A stretch of DNA of 64,000 nt, taken from Andreprevotia chitinilytica DSM 18519. Lineage in GTDB: Bacteria; Pseudomonadota; Gammaproteobacteria; Burkholderiales; Chitinibacteraceae. The DNA lies in NCBI RefSeq assembly GCF_000711875.1, contig NZ_JONM01000006.1:62001-126000 (forward strand). The letters are read 5' to 3'. The notes under the pieces are model-generated. The model was not told the origin of the DNA and did no database searches. It was given only the letters and a program-made list of their open reading frames with translations. The position numbers and the translations under genes were made by a program. Position 1 is the stretch's first letter, and each line of letters opens with the position of its first letter. Shown piece by piece: positions 55,971 through 64,000 of this stretch.

Positions 55971-58900
55971 TTAGAAATTCCCGTCGCTCAACGACTGCGT
56001 GGTGCCGCAAGTCGATGAAGTGGTGGCTTCCCGATTGCCGCTGGTGGTCGACTGATTGCTCTCCCACACGGCGGTGGTGCCGTTCCATTTCACGTACTTG
56101 TACTGGATCGCCGTACCGATCGGCAGCGCGACAGTGCCTGTCCACGGCACATTTGCGCCACTGCCCTGGATCGTCAGCGCAAAGCCGCTGGCGGGCGTCC
56201 AGCTGCCCAAGGCCGTCTGATTGCCGACCACGTAGAGGTTCTGGCCGGTGACGGTATTGGCGTTGGCGATGGTGAAGGTGACATTGATCGTGGTGCAGGT
56301 CGCCGCCGCCGGCGTGGTGACTGACAGCGCTGTGCTGGCCGCTGAGACATTCCCGGCCGCGTCATATGCCTGCACCGTGTAGCTGTAAGTGGTGCTGGCG
56401 GCTGCCGTGGTGTCGGAGTAGCTGGCGGTGGTGCTGGTGCCGATTTGCGTCCCGTTGCGCAGAATCTTGTAGCCGGTGACGGCCACGTTATCGGTTGATG
56501 CCGTCCAGGTCAGCGCCACGCTGGTGGCCTTGATGGTGCCAGCGGTGAGGCCGGTCGGCACGCTCGGTGGCGTGGTATCTGCCACGCAAGGGTTGGTGGT
56601 GCCGGTCTTGCCGCCGGATACCGTCCACACGCCCGTGCTCAGCTGGTAGTTGATGCCGCTGTTGTTATCCCAGGTCGAACCGTTGTTGAAATCGACCTGG
56701 AAGGTGCTGTAGCTGCCCAGGTTGATGGTCTTGCTGTACCAACCGGTGCAAGCCAGCGTCATCGCCACACCCGGCGAGGTGGTCCACGTGCCGTTGATAC
56801 CGTAGTGGATGTTGACCGTGGTCCAGCTCGATGCCGGCTGGTAATACACCGTCGCCGAGTTGCCGGCCAAGGTGGTGGCCGAAACTGCAGCACTGGCCGC
56901 CGAGGTATTGCTGGCTGCGTCATACGCCTGCACCGAATAGCTGTAAGTGGTGCCGGCGACGGCCGTGGCATCGGTATAGCTCGTGCCTGTGCTGGTGCCG
57001 ATCTGCGTGCCGTTGCGCAGAATCTTGTAGCCGGTGACGCCGACGTTATCGGTCGATGCTGTCCAGCTCAAGACCACGCTGCTGCTGGTGACGGTGCCCA
57101 CGGTGACGCCGGTCGGCACGCTCGGTGGCGTGGTATCCGGCGCTTGCGTGGTGGCCGACACCGCACCGCTCGCTGCCGACGTATTGTTGGCCGCGTCGTA
57201 TGCCTCCACGGTGTAGCTGTAGATGGTCGAAGCGGTCAGACCCGTGTCGGTGTAACTATTGGTGCTGCTGGTGCCGATTTGCGTACTGTCGCGGAAGACC
57301 TTGTAGCCGGTGACGCCGACGTTGTCGGTCGAAGCAGTCCAAGAGAGGCTCACTGTGTTCGTGGTCGTGGCTGAGACAACAGGTGTACCCGGTACGGTCG
57401 GCACGGTCGTATCGATGACCAGGAAGGGGTTGATGCCCTGCACCGTGCCGTTCACGTCCTCGACATAGCCCGAACCGGTGGTGGACGTGGAATACGTGCC
57501 CGCGCCGACAAAGACCTGCTGGATATCCGTCCTGGTGACGTTGCCGCCGGCATCGGTGGCCTCGATGTAATAGTCGACCAGCTGGTTGCGGTAGTCGGAG
57601 ATATAGCTGTAGTACAGATTGCCGATCTCCTGCGCCGGCAGCACCTGCATGGTCGCCTTCACATTGGCGTTCCAGTCCACGCCATTCATCACTGGCTTCA
57701 GGTCACGCATGGTCATCGGGTACGACTTCCATGCGCCGACATTGGCCGGGTTGATGCTCAGGCCCGTCTTGCCGGCCATCGCTGCCGGGTCGTAGACCTT
57801 CCAGGTGTCGTCCGCCGCATCGAGGGTATTCGACGTATGCGGGCGGATCTTCACCTGCATGCTGGAGATACCCAAGGCATCGAAGGCGTAGGTGTAGATC
57901 GCGAAATTGCTGTTGTAGTGCTGAACCGTCCAGCCCTCGGCCTTGGAGCCGTTCACCGAACCGGGGTTGTACGGATAGCGCTGCGGCCACCATACCGACG
58001 GGCCGGTTTTGACCTTGGCCAGATTGGCATTCACATACGGTTTGGAGAATGCCAGCGAGTTGTTGAACGCCAGCGTCGGTTTGACGTCGTCATCCTTGTT
58101 CTCGTCGTAATAGCCGAAGCCCGAATCCATCGCCGGCAGCAGGAAATACCACGCCAGTTCGGCCGGATTCGCGCCGCTCTTGTAGTCGTTGGCAGCATCG
58201 CCCTTCACCGGGTAGGAGATCATCCACGGATTGAGCTGGTTACCGGCGTAGGTCACCTGCTTGTCCAGCGCCGTCGTTGGTGACCAATAGCTGGGGTGGC
58301 CGTCGAGCCAGATTTGCTCGGATGCCTTGGCGTAATACATCGCTGCCTGTAGCAGCGCGAAGTTGCGCTCCAGGTAATGCCAGCCGTATTCGAACGAGAC
58401 GGTTGCACCTTCGGCGACCCCCTTGAGGTTCTTCTTCGGTGCCAGATTCATGCCGGTGGCGGTGTTGAAGGCGGAGAACTGGCCAGCCCAGATCATGAAC
58501 GGCAAGTGCCAGTGATACCAGGTCGGGTCGGACGACGAATCGCGCGTATCTACCCACGAGCCATCCTGCACGTGCTGGATGTCGGTCGCGGGAATCGGGA
58601 ATTTCTTCAGGTATTCATCGATGCCGAGACAGTAACCGTTGCCGGCGCAGGTGGTGTTGTAGCCCGCTTGCCAGGTATCGAGCGAACCCGAGCGACCGCC
58701 GGAGTTATCGCCATCGTGCGCGATCACGTAGAACTGGCGCGCTTCCTGGCTGGCGTACGGTACGTATTCATCGGCCGTCGCCGAGCCATCCCACCCTTCC
58801 TGCCACGAGCCGTTCTGGCTGACCGGAATACCGGCGACTTGCGTGACTTCCCCCGTGGCCGGGTCGACATGACGAACCCAGTGTGGTGTCGAGGCGAACG

Positions 58901-59837
58901 GGAATTTGTTGATGATGTTCTGTTGCTCGTGGGCCATGCCGTTGGCGACCCACGCACCGACGTTGGAGGTGTTCTGCAGATCGGCCCGGTTCGGCGGTGA
59001 AATCAACGTATCGCCGGTCGGGTCGTAGGTGCTGTACGGATAGTCTTTCAGCGTGCGCGAGAAATGGTTGTTGCCCATTACCGACCACTGCACGCCGAGT
59101 TTGGAGAGCGTGGGAATCAGCCGCTCAGAAAACCCCAGCTCAGTGGGGAAGAACCCATGCGATGCCGTGAAATTGCTGCCGAGGAAATACGACTGCGCCA
59201 GCGTGGCGTTCTGGTAGATCAAGTCCTTGAGGAAGTAATCCGGCCCCACCAAAGGCCCCATCGAATGGTGGCCGGTGAAGTGGATGACATCCAGCGTGCG
59301 GTTGCCGTTATTGGTCTTCAGCCCGTTGTAGGCGCTGATCCACGATGCGCCCCAACTCGGGTTGGTATAACCCGGCACGTTCTGCAGGTTTTCCAGACTG
59401 TTGACGTCATTGACGACCGCGCCGGACATCGTCACGTGGATCTGGCCATTGCCGCCCGCAAAAGTCTGTACTTCGCCGGCTACTTGCTGCGGCCAATACT
59501 GATAAGCGCCGGTTTTGGCATTGGCGCTGTAATACGACACCAGATCATCGTGCGGCATGATTGCCCCGCCCAATACCGACGGCAGGTAATAGGTGTAACC
59601 CGTTGGCGGGCTGGTTTTCAGGTTGATGACCTGACCGTCGTAGGTGTAGCGGATCGGCGCGCCGATTGCGGTCGCGTTATACGTGGCGTTGACATCCACC
59701 CCGTAGAACGGCCAGAAATTCGGCATGTGATTGTGGTAGACGTGGGCGGCCGGAATGGTCCCGGCGGCGGCCGTCAACGCGTAGCATGCCGCGGCTGCGG
59801 CCATACCGGCCGCAAGCGGCCTGAGGCGGAAATACAT
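55971..59837 (-). CDS. Secreted multidomain amylase, GH119/GH57-like, with FN3-FN3-CBM25-FN3-CBM20
   Basis: 1288 residues from the ATG at 59837, which has AAAGGAA upstream and a Sec signal (about 1-25). The catalytic part (about 28-800) has HVYHNHMPNFWPFYG at 32-46, matching the GH57/GH119 HxHQP region. GFFPTELGFSERL places the presumed nucleophile at Glu233, and YVIAHDGDNSGG places Asp375. From memory, GH119 IgtZ has Glu231 and Asp373 as predicted catalytic pair: the same 142 spacing. Then come two FN3 domains (about 812-990), a CBM25-like module (about 992-1086), a third FN3, and a C-terminal CBM20 starch-binding domain (NLYVVGNQTALGSW). It likely degrades raw starch outside the cell. Two palindromic operators precede it. 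Confidence 0.85.
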   Translation of the reverse strand: MYFRLRPLAAGMAAAAACYALTAAAGTIPAAHVYHNHMPNFWPFYGVDVNATYNATAIGAPIRYTYDGQVINLKTSPPTGYTYYLPSVLGGAIMPHDDLVSYYSANAKTGAYQYWPQQVAGEVQTFAGGNGQIHVTMSGAVVNDVNSLENLQNVPGYTNPSWGASWISAYNGLKTNNGNRTLDVIHFTGHHSMGPLVGPDYFLKDLIYQNATLAQSYFLGSNFTASHGFFPTELGFSERLIPTLSKLGVQWSVMGNNHFSRTLKDYPYSTYDPTGDTLISPPNRADLQNTSNVGAWVANGMAHEQQNIINKFPFASTPHWVRHVDPATGEVTQVAGIPVSQNGSWQEGWDGSATADEYVPYASQEARQFYVIAHDGDNSGGRSGSLDTWQAGYNTTCAGNGYCLGIDEYLKKFPIPATDIQHVQDGSWVDTRDSSSDPTWYHWHLPFMIWAGQFSAFNTATGMNLAPKKNLKGVAEGATVSFEYGWHYLERNFALLQAAMYYAKASEQIWLDGHPSYWSPTTALDKQVTYAGNQLNPWMISYPVKGDAANDYKSGANPAELAWYFLLPAMDSGFGYYDENKDDDVKPTLAFNNSLAFSKPYVNANLAKVKTGPSVWWPQRYPYNPGSVNGSKAEGWTVQHYNSNFAIYTYAFDALGISSMQVKIRPHTSNTLDAADDTWKVYDPAAMAGKTGLSINPANVGAWKSYPMTMRDLKPVMNGVDWNANVKATMQVLPAQEIGNLYYSYISDYRNQLVDYYIEATDAGGNVTRTDIQQVFVGAGTYSTSTTGSGYVEDVNGTVQGINPFLVIDTTVPTVPGTPVVSATTTNTVSLSWTASTDNVGVTGYKVFRDSTQIGTSSTNSYTDTGLTASTIYSYTVEAYDAANNTSAASGAVSATTQAPDTTPPSVPTGVTVGTVTSSSVVLSWTASTDNVGVTGYKILRNGTQIGTSTGTSYTDATAVAGTTYSYSVQAYDAASNTSAASAAVSATTLAGNSATVYYQPASSWTTVNIHYGINGTWTTSPGVAMTLACTGWYSKTINLGSYSTFQVDFNNGSTWDNNSGINYQLSTGVWTVSGGKTGTTNPCVADTTPPSVPTGLTAGTIKATSVALTWTASTDNVAVTGYKILRNGTQIGTSTTASYSDTTAAASTTYSYTVQAYDAAGNVSAASTALSVTTPAAATCTTINVTFTIANANTVTGQNLYVVGNQTALGSWTPASGFALTIQGSGANVPWTGTVALPIGTAIQYKYVKWNGTTAVWESNQSTTSGNREATTSSTCGTTQSLSDGNF
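56330..57400 (-). repeat. Three FN3-coding repeats in the amylase gene
   Basis: Three segments (about 56330-56580, 56880-57145 and 57150-57400) encode FN3 domains with almost the same core, such as LTWTASTDNV, VTGYKILRNGTQIGTS and YSYTVQAYDAA. The first two in this order are close at DNA level over more than 100 bp, suggesting recent duplication or gene conversion. The CBM25 module lies between them. Confidence 0.8.
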
Positions 59838-60034
59838 AGGCTTTTTTCCTTTCGATATAAGGCGCACATCACGGCTGCCGCCCGCGGCAAAAGCGAGCGG
59901 CAGCGTGCTCGTCATCAACTCCAGGCTTCATTCCGGTGCGCATCCGTTGCATTGACGGCGCGCATTGCTGTGGGGGTGTTGCGATCCCGAAATGCAGCTG
60001 TTTCGCGCTTGGCCTGGTTCAGTTTTGTTTAATC

Positions 60035-60046
60035 CAAACCGGTTTG
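60035..60046. promoter_or_regulatory. LacI-type operator, proximal
   Basis: CAAACCGGTTTG is a perfect 12-bp palindrome with the central CG step and AAACCGGTTT core typical of LacI/GalR-family sites. It lies about 200 bp before the amylase start. Confidence 0.65.
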
Positions 60047-60110
60047 ATTGCGAAACGGATTGAGCATAGTGCTGCAACTGAATGATTTACAACCTCGCGT
60101 TGCACCAAAA

Positions 60111-60124
60111 TCAAACCGGTTCGA
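60111..60124. promoter_or_regulatory. LacI-type operator, distal
   Basis: TCAAACCGGTTCGA shares the CAAACCGGTT core with the proximal site; 12 of 14 positions are symmetric. The two centres are 77 bp apart, close to seven helical turns, which would allow looping by a tetrameric repressor. Confidence 0.6.
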
Positions 60125-60291
60125 ATTCATTTGGGCTGAAACAGGGCAGAAGGATGGCTTGTGTTGCAGGCGTGGCTTGGATTCAGCCGGTTGTGCTACC
60201 GGCTGTCGAATTGATGTCGGTCTTGAGGAAATCGCTGGAAAGGAAAACCGGCCGCCGAAGAGGGAGGGAGCGGCCGGGGGATTCCAGAGGG

Positions 60292-60657
60292 TCAGCTCGT
60301 CATGTCACACATGAGCTTGATTTTGTAATCACCGCTGGCGTCGCTCAATATTTCTGAGCTGTATGTACTGCCATCGGCAGTACATAGCCGACGAAGCTCA
60401 CTACCGTTGAGCCCTCCATTCCTGACGGCAGTGAATAGGGTACGGTTGCCGATGCCGTACACGATGGAGAGTTTGGTTTTGCCATCCACCGTCGAGCAGG
60501 TCGCAGCGCTGACGGCTGCATCGCCGTAGTTCTTGGCTGCTTCCTTGTATTGATCCAGCACCTGCTCGCAGGCGGCATTGGCCAAGGCAGACGCCCCAAA
60601 GACGCCCAGTGCGAGCAGCAGTGCGGACATATCGAACAACTTGCTTGTCACTTTCAT
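60292..60657 (-). CDS. Small secreted protein, unknown function
   Basis: 121 residues from the ATG at 60657 (MKVTSKLFDM). A signal peptide ends at ALANA (about residue 28). The mature part has three cysteines (ACEQ, ATCSTVDG, RLCTADG) and another near the end (LMCDMTS), so two disulfides are possible. It shows no family that I recognise. The same-strand amylase lies 455 bp downstream. Confidence 0.6.
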   Translation of the reverse strand: MKVTSKLFDMSALLLALGVFGASALANAACEQVLDQYKEAAKNYGDAAVSAATCSTVDGKTKLSIVYGIGNRTLFTAVRNGGLNGSELRRLCTADGSTYSSEILSDASGDYKIKLMCDMTS

Positions 60658-60851
60658 CGCGGTATTGCTCCATGAAGAAGGAAACGAATGCATCACGATG
60701 CACCGTCACGGCCTCAGCCTTTGATGTGTGATGCGAAAGAAATTGTATTTATTTTTGAAAGACATACATACAAAAATTTATATTAATTTATGTCTTTGAA
60801 TGAAAGTTTTTGGGGTGGGAGGCAGACGCAGCGTGCTAGATCAGATCAAGC

Positions 60852-60913
60852 TGTAGGGCGGGTTAGCCCTCGCGTGCGAAGCTTGCTTCGCTCAGCTACA
60901 GGCGTAACCCGCC
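60852..60913. repeat. Palindromic GTAGGGCGGGTTA element
   Basis: Arms GGCGGGTTA (60857-60865) and TAACCCGCC (60905-60913) are perfect over 9 bp and enclose a further hairpin (GCGAAGCTTGCTTCGC). Related in its ends to the element at 49244-49329. Confidence 0.65.
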
Positions 60914-60983
60914 GGGCAGCGCTCACAATGGCAGCCAACAATGGCGTGTTGCACTGCGTGGGAAATCGGGAGTGAGCGCGCTG

Positions 60984-61057
60984 TTGTAGGAGCGAGCTTG
61001 CTCGCGATAGCGACGGTAAACGAACCATTGCCATCGCGAGCAAGCTCGCTCCTACAA
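60984..61057. repeat. REP-like element with 25-bp perfect inverted arms
   Basis: Arms at 60984-61008 and 61033-61057 are perfect reverse complements over 25 bp, beginning TTGTAGGAGCGAGC. The motif TGTAGGAGCGAGCTTGCTCG is like REP elements well known from Pseudomonas. Spacer 24 nt. Confidence 0.8.
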
Positions 61058-61073
61058 GGTTGGCGGCATGCGC

Positions 61074-61137
61074 AGCCCGGACAGCTTAGCCGGCAGAGGT
61101 GCCTGTAAAAGACCCGGCCGACAAAGTCGTCCGGGCT
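61074..61137. repeat. AGCCCGGAC inverted element
   Basis: Arms AGCCCGGAC (61074-61082) and GTCCGGGCT (61129-61137) are perfect over 9 bp, with a GGCCG/CCGGC-rich interior. It ends ten bases before the apbE stop. Confidence 0.6.
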
Positions 61138-61146
61138 ACCACGCCA

Positions 61147-62181
61147 TTACCGCAGCCGATAAAGATGCGTCGGCGCAGCCAGCCACTTCAGCCGCGCCTG
61201 CAGTCCTGGCGTGCTGTAGGCGTCGCCATCGTTGGCAATCAGCAGCACCTCGCCAGCGCCAAACCGACGCGCGTAGCCTAAAGCGTTATCGATGCCGCCG
61301 ATGAATACGGGCTGCGTTGCCGCTGCGGCAATCGCTGCCGCTTCCAGTGTCGGCGGTGTGATCACCAGTGCCGCCTGCATGGTCTGCGCCGGTGCACCGC
61401 TATGCGGGTCGATCAGCCGGGAATAGCGCTTGTTGCCGACCATGAAATAACGCTGGAAATCGCCCGCCAGCGCCACAGCTTCGCCACTTTGCAGCAGCAC
61501 CGTGGCCATCTCCGTCGCCTTGCGCGGATGGCGGATCGACACTTTCCACTGCACGCTGCCGTTGCGGCCTAGTGCGATGGCATTGTCGCCCACCGTGATC
61601 AAGGCGTTGAAGACGCGATGCTTGCGCAGGTACGCCGCGCTTCGGTCGAGCGCCCAGCCGGTGGCGACGGCATCCAGATCCAGCGCGAGCGCGGGATTGC
61701 TGCTGGAGACCTCTGAGCCATCAAAGTGCAGGTCAGCCAGTGTGGGGTGAGTGGACAACAGGGCCGCCACCGTGACGGCATCCGGCAATTTCGTGACCGG
61801 CGTGTCCTGATGAAAGCCCCATGCCGCCACGAGCCGGCCGATGCCCGGTTCAAACAAGCCATCCGAGCGCTGTTCATAATCGATGGATTGCTTGAGCAAA
61901 CCCAGCAACTCTTCATCGACCGGGATGGCCTCGCCGCGCTCGAATGCTTCATTCAGCTGGGTGACCGATGAAGGATGCCAAGCATGCAGCTTGGTGGAGA
62001 TGCGTTGCAGATCGGCCAGGACGGCATCGGTGTGTCGTTCGGCCTGATCGTCCGGCAGCCCCCAGATCGAAATCGTGACCGGACGCTCGAACGCCTTGCC
62101 TTGGCGCTGGTAGAGCGGGTCTTTGCTGCAGCCGGCGAGTAGCAGGCCGAGCAAGGCAAGCGCGGTGAAGCTAAGCCGCAA
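61147..62181 (-). CDS. apbE: ApbE-family FAD:protein FMN transferase, lipoprotein
   Basis: 344 residues. The signal with lipobox LLAGCS makes Cys18 the likely lipid anchor. ApbE attaches FMN to target proteins such as NqrB/C and RnfG in the periplasm. Family features: SDGLFEPGIGRLVAAWGF, DLDAVATGWALD, VGDNAIALG and SRLIDPHSGAP. The usual metal-binding aspartate four residues before a threonine near the C-terminus (DALST-type) is replaced by Ala here (AAIAAAATQPVF), and the usual Lys of KGxxxD is Thr (ATGWALD). Activity is therefore uncertain. It overlaps gshB by 11 bp. Confidence 0.85.
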   Translation of the reverse strand: MRLSFTALALLGLLLAGCSKDPLYQRQGKAFERPVTISIWGLPDDQAERHTDAVLADLQRISTKLHAWHPSSVTQLNEAFERGEAIPVDEELLGLLKQSIDYEQRSDGLFEPGIGRLVAAWGFHQDTPVTKLPDAVTVAALLSTHPTLADLHFDGSEVSSSNPALALDLDAVATGWALDRSAAYLRKHRVFNALITVGDNAIALGRNGSVQWKVSIRHPRKATEMATVLLQSGEAVALAGDFQRYFMVGNKRYSRLIDPHSGAPAQTMQAALVITPPTLEAAAIAAAATQPVFIGGIDNALGYARRFGAGEVLLIANDGDAYSTPGLQARLKWLAAPTHLYRLR

Positions 62182-63121
62182 CCCGACGCTCCAGCGCGTC
62201 GATAAACAGCGCCGCTACATCGATCCCCGATTGCGCAGTGATCTCGCGGAAGCAGGTCGGGCTGGTGACGTTGATCTCGGTCACCTTGTCGCCAATCACA
62301 TCCAGCCCCACCAGCAGCAAACCTTCCGCCGCCAGTTTCGGGCCGAGTGCCTCGGCGATCTTGCGGTCGGTATCGGTGAGCGGCCGTGCCACGCCGGTGC
62401 CACCCGCCGCCAGATTGCCGCGTGTTTCGCCTGCCTTCGGAATCCGCGCCAAGCACCAATCCACCGGCTTGCCATCGATCAGCAGGATGCGTTTGTCGCC
62501 GTCCTTGATCGCTGGCAGATAACGCTGCGCCATGATGGTTTGTGTTTCGTTGGCGGTGAGCGTTTCGATGATGCTGCCGACGTTCGGATCGTCCGAACGC
62601 ACGCGGAAGATGCCCATGCCGCCCATGCCATCCAGCGGCTTGAGAATGATGTCGCCATGTTCGGCGAGGAAGACGCGGATGTCGGCCTCCAGCTGCGTGA
62701 CCAGCGTCGGGGCGATGAATTCCGGATGCTTGAGAATGGCGAGTTTCTCGTTGTACTCGCGCAGGCAACGGCCGGGGTTGAACACCTTTGCGCCTTGCGC
62801 CTCCGCCAGACTCAGCAAATGCGTGTTGTAGAGATACTGCTGATCGAACGGCGGGTCTTTGCGCATGATCACCGCATCGAAATCCTTGAGCGCGAGCGTT
62901 TCAGTCGCGCCGGATTCGAACCACACGCCGTACTCCTGCTGGCTGGTAAACGCAAAAGCCTGCGCTTGCGCTTCGACCACGCCGTTTTTCACCCGCAGCG
63001 TATCGGCTGAGCAGGTGTGGATGACGTAGCCACGCCGGTCAGCCTCGACCAGCATGGCGTAGGTGGAATCCTTGTAGATCTTGAACTTGGAGAGCGGGTC
63101 GGCGATGACGAGGAGTTTCAT
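62171..63121 (-). CDS. gshB: Glutathione synthetase
   Basis: A 316-residue ATP-grasp ligase joining gamma-glutamylcysteine and glycine. MRKDPPFDQQYLYNTHLL, ILKPLDGMGGMGIFR and GLDVIGDKVTEINVTSPT are signature segments. It follows gshA on the same strand after a 186-bp gap with a repeat, and runs into apbE. Confidence 0.96.
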   Translation of the reverse strand: MKLLVIADPLSKFKIYKDSTYAMLVEADRRGYVIHTCSADTLRVKNGVVEAQAQAFAFTSQQEYGVWFESGATETLALKDFDAVIMRKDPPFDQQYLYNTHLLSLAEAQGAKVFNPGRCLREYNEKLAILKHPEFIAPTLVTQLEADIRVFLAEHGDIILKPLDGMGGMGIFRVRSDDPNVGSIIETLTANETQTIMAQRYLPAIKDGDKRILLIDGKPVDWCLARIPKAGETRGNLAAGGTGVARPLTDTDRKIAEALGPKLAAEGLLLVGLDVIGDKVTEINVTSPTCFREITAQSGIDVAALFIDALERRVAA

Positions 63122-63151
63122 CTTGAGCGGGGGTCCGGGGTTCGGGTGTTA

Positions 63152-63290
63152 GTCCCCTCTCACATCCCGTGCAAGGCTTTGCCTTGTTCAGGGACAGTGG
63201 GAGAGGGTTAGGGAGAGGGGGCTTGAAAAGGGCGCTGCATGTTGCACCACCCTCTCCCCCTGCCCCTCTCCCACAAGTGTGAGAGGGGAG
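63152..63290. repeat. Dispersed GGGAGAGGG repeat, copy 2
   Basis: Same block order as the copy at 49103-49215, with an extra GTTAGGGAGAGGG unit. The inverted pair GGGAGAGGG / CCCTCTCCC allows a large hairpin in the gshA-gshB gap. Confidence 0.7.
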
Positions 63291-63307
63291 TAAAAAGTGC
63301 GGCGTAT

Positions 63308-64000
63308 CTACACCGCCAACGCCATCGCCATTTCCGGCTGCGTCGCTTCCAGTTCATAAGAAGCCGCCAGCAACGCCAGCCGGGCAATCACGCCATAGGC
63401 GTAGAAGCGGTTCGCATCGCAATCCGGCGAGTCATCACAGTCGGGGGTATTGGCCGGCGTGGCAAACGCCAGCGGCACGAAGTGCATGCCCGGCGCATTC
63501 AGGTTCTCATCCGGGCCGCGCTCGGTGTGCACGCGGTAGAAACCGCCGACCACGAAGTGATCCATCATGTACACCACCGGCTCGGCAATCGCGCCATCGA
63601 TGCTCTCGAACGTCGGCACGCCTTCCTGCACGATCACGTCGTGCACTTCCAGCCCTTCCTTCACCACCGACATCTTGTTGCGCTGCTTGCGATTCAGCCC
63701 GACCAGCTCCGCGCCGGATTTCACGCTCATGATGCCCATGCCATAGGTGCCGGCATCGGCCTTCACGATCACGAACGGCGTCTGCTCGATGCCGTGCTCG
63801 GCGTATTTGACGCGAATCTTCGCCAGCATGTCGTCCACGGCGGCGGCGAGTTTTTCTTCCCCGGCGCGCTCATGGAAATCCAGTCCGCCCACCGCGCTGA
63901 AGTAGGGATTGATCACCCACGGATCGATACCGATCAGCTTGGCGAATTCGGCCACCACTTTGTCGTAAGCGGCGAAATGCTTGGTCTTGCGGCGCATATA
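63308..64000 (-). CDS. gshA: Glutamate--cysteine ligase, proteobacterial class (C-terminal part)
   Basis: The frame is open to the window edge, so the N-terminus is missing; 230 residues are visible. WVINPYFSAVGGLDFHERAG, FVIVKADAGTYGMGIMSVKSG and MDHFVVGGFYRVHTERGPDENLNAPG match the short ATP-grasp-like GshA type of betaproteobacteria rather than the E. coli type. It makes gamma-glutamylcysteine, the substrate for gshB downstream. Confidence 0.9.
   Translation of the reverse strand, partial: YMRRKTKHFAAYDKVVAEFAKLIGIDPWVINPYFSAVGGLDFHERAGEEKLAAAVDDMLAKIRVKYAEHGIEQTPFVIVKADAGTYGMGIMSVKSGAELVGLNRKQRNKMSVVKEGLEVHDVIVQEGVPTFESIDGAIAEPVVYMMDHFVVGGFYRVHTERGPDENLNAPGMHFVPLAFATPANTPDCDDSPDCDANRFYAYGVIARLALLAASYELEATQPEMAMALAV

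Larger units (their letters stand above)
59838..60291. other. Regulatory gap upstream of the amylase gene
   Basis: About 450 bp without a supportable gene. It carries two CCGG-centred palindromes and should contain the amylase promoter, which I could not place with confidence. Confidence 0.5.
60658..61146. other. Intergenic region with AT-rich segment and three palindromic elements
   Basis: 60731-60800 is strongly AT-rich and has the inverted pair AAAGACATA (60758-60766) / TATGTCTTT (60789-60797), probably the promoter area of the small secreted protein. From 60852 to 61137 three unrelated hairpin elements follow one another, listed separately. No gene. Confidence 0.6.

Overview
The window is chromosomal DNA of a GC-rich betaproteobacterium, most likely of the order Neisseriales (Chromobacteriaceae/Chitinibacteraceae-like). 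I base this on the order of the division and cell-wall (dcw) cluster, which lacks murB between murC and ddl, on the short PTS branch (EIIA-Man, HPr, EI), on the SAH riboswitch before ahcY, and on the glutathione ligase type. The species cannot be read from the sequence alone.

Layout. 1-9024: an alpha/beta-hydrolase end, a GT39/ArnT-like glycosyltransferase, an XRE regulator divergent from a CREST-superfamily (ceramidase-like) membrane hydrolase, a chemoreceptor, a FUSC transporter and MsbA. 9025-9674: a HepT/MntA toxin-antitoxin pair. 9742-11585: rsmE, a small membrane protein and lpxC. 11997-29143 (minus strand): the complete dcw cluster from mraZ to ftsZ, mostly with 4-nt ATGA overlaps, headed by four 10-bp-spaced MraZ boxes. 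29433-36188: a 55-aa membrane ORF, msrP, ahcY with promoter and SAH riboswitch, a CBS-domain transporter-like protein, a SYLF protein and a Tat-lipoprotein flavoenzyme. 36199-41777: a divergent polyamine/membrane cluster. 41943-43397: a probable tandem nucleic-acid or nucleotide deaminase. 43643-55526: rhodanese, metK, two LpxL-like acyltransferases, a patatin-like protein with a histone-H1-like tail, an O-methyltransferase, a TPR protein beside its TPR-GGDEF paralogue, and ptsI-ptsH-EIIA. 55971-60657: a large secreted GH119/GH57-like amylase with FN3, CBM25 and CBM20 modules and twin LacI-type operators upstream, then a small secreted protein. 61147-64000: apbE, gshB and partial gshA.

How the genes work together. 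The dcw block supplies peptidoglycan precursors and the divisome. lpxC, msbA and the LpxL-like pair serve lipid A. SAM metabolism is unusually concentrated: metK, riboswitch-controlled ahcY, SAM decarboxylase and a membrane aminopropyltransferase.

The strongest candidate for an undescribed system is 34593-41777. A membrane-embedded spermidine-synthase-like enzyme and an exported amine-oxidase-like flavoprotein face, across 69 bp, an operon of DUF350, SPFH-SHOCT, zinc-ribbon DUF4178, a Gly/Ser-rich microprotein, SAM decarboxylase and a GNAT. I read it as a polyamine or aminopropyl-based envelope system; that is inference. The deaminase next door, with an apparently dead N-terminal copy of its own fold, is the second candidate. 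No rRNA, tRNA, IS element, CRISPR or phage was seen; dispersed palindromic repeats sit in several gaps.
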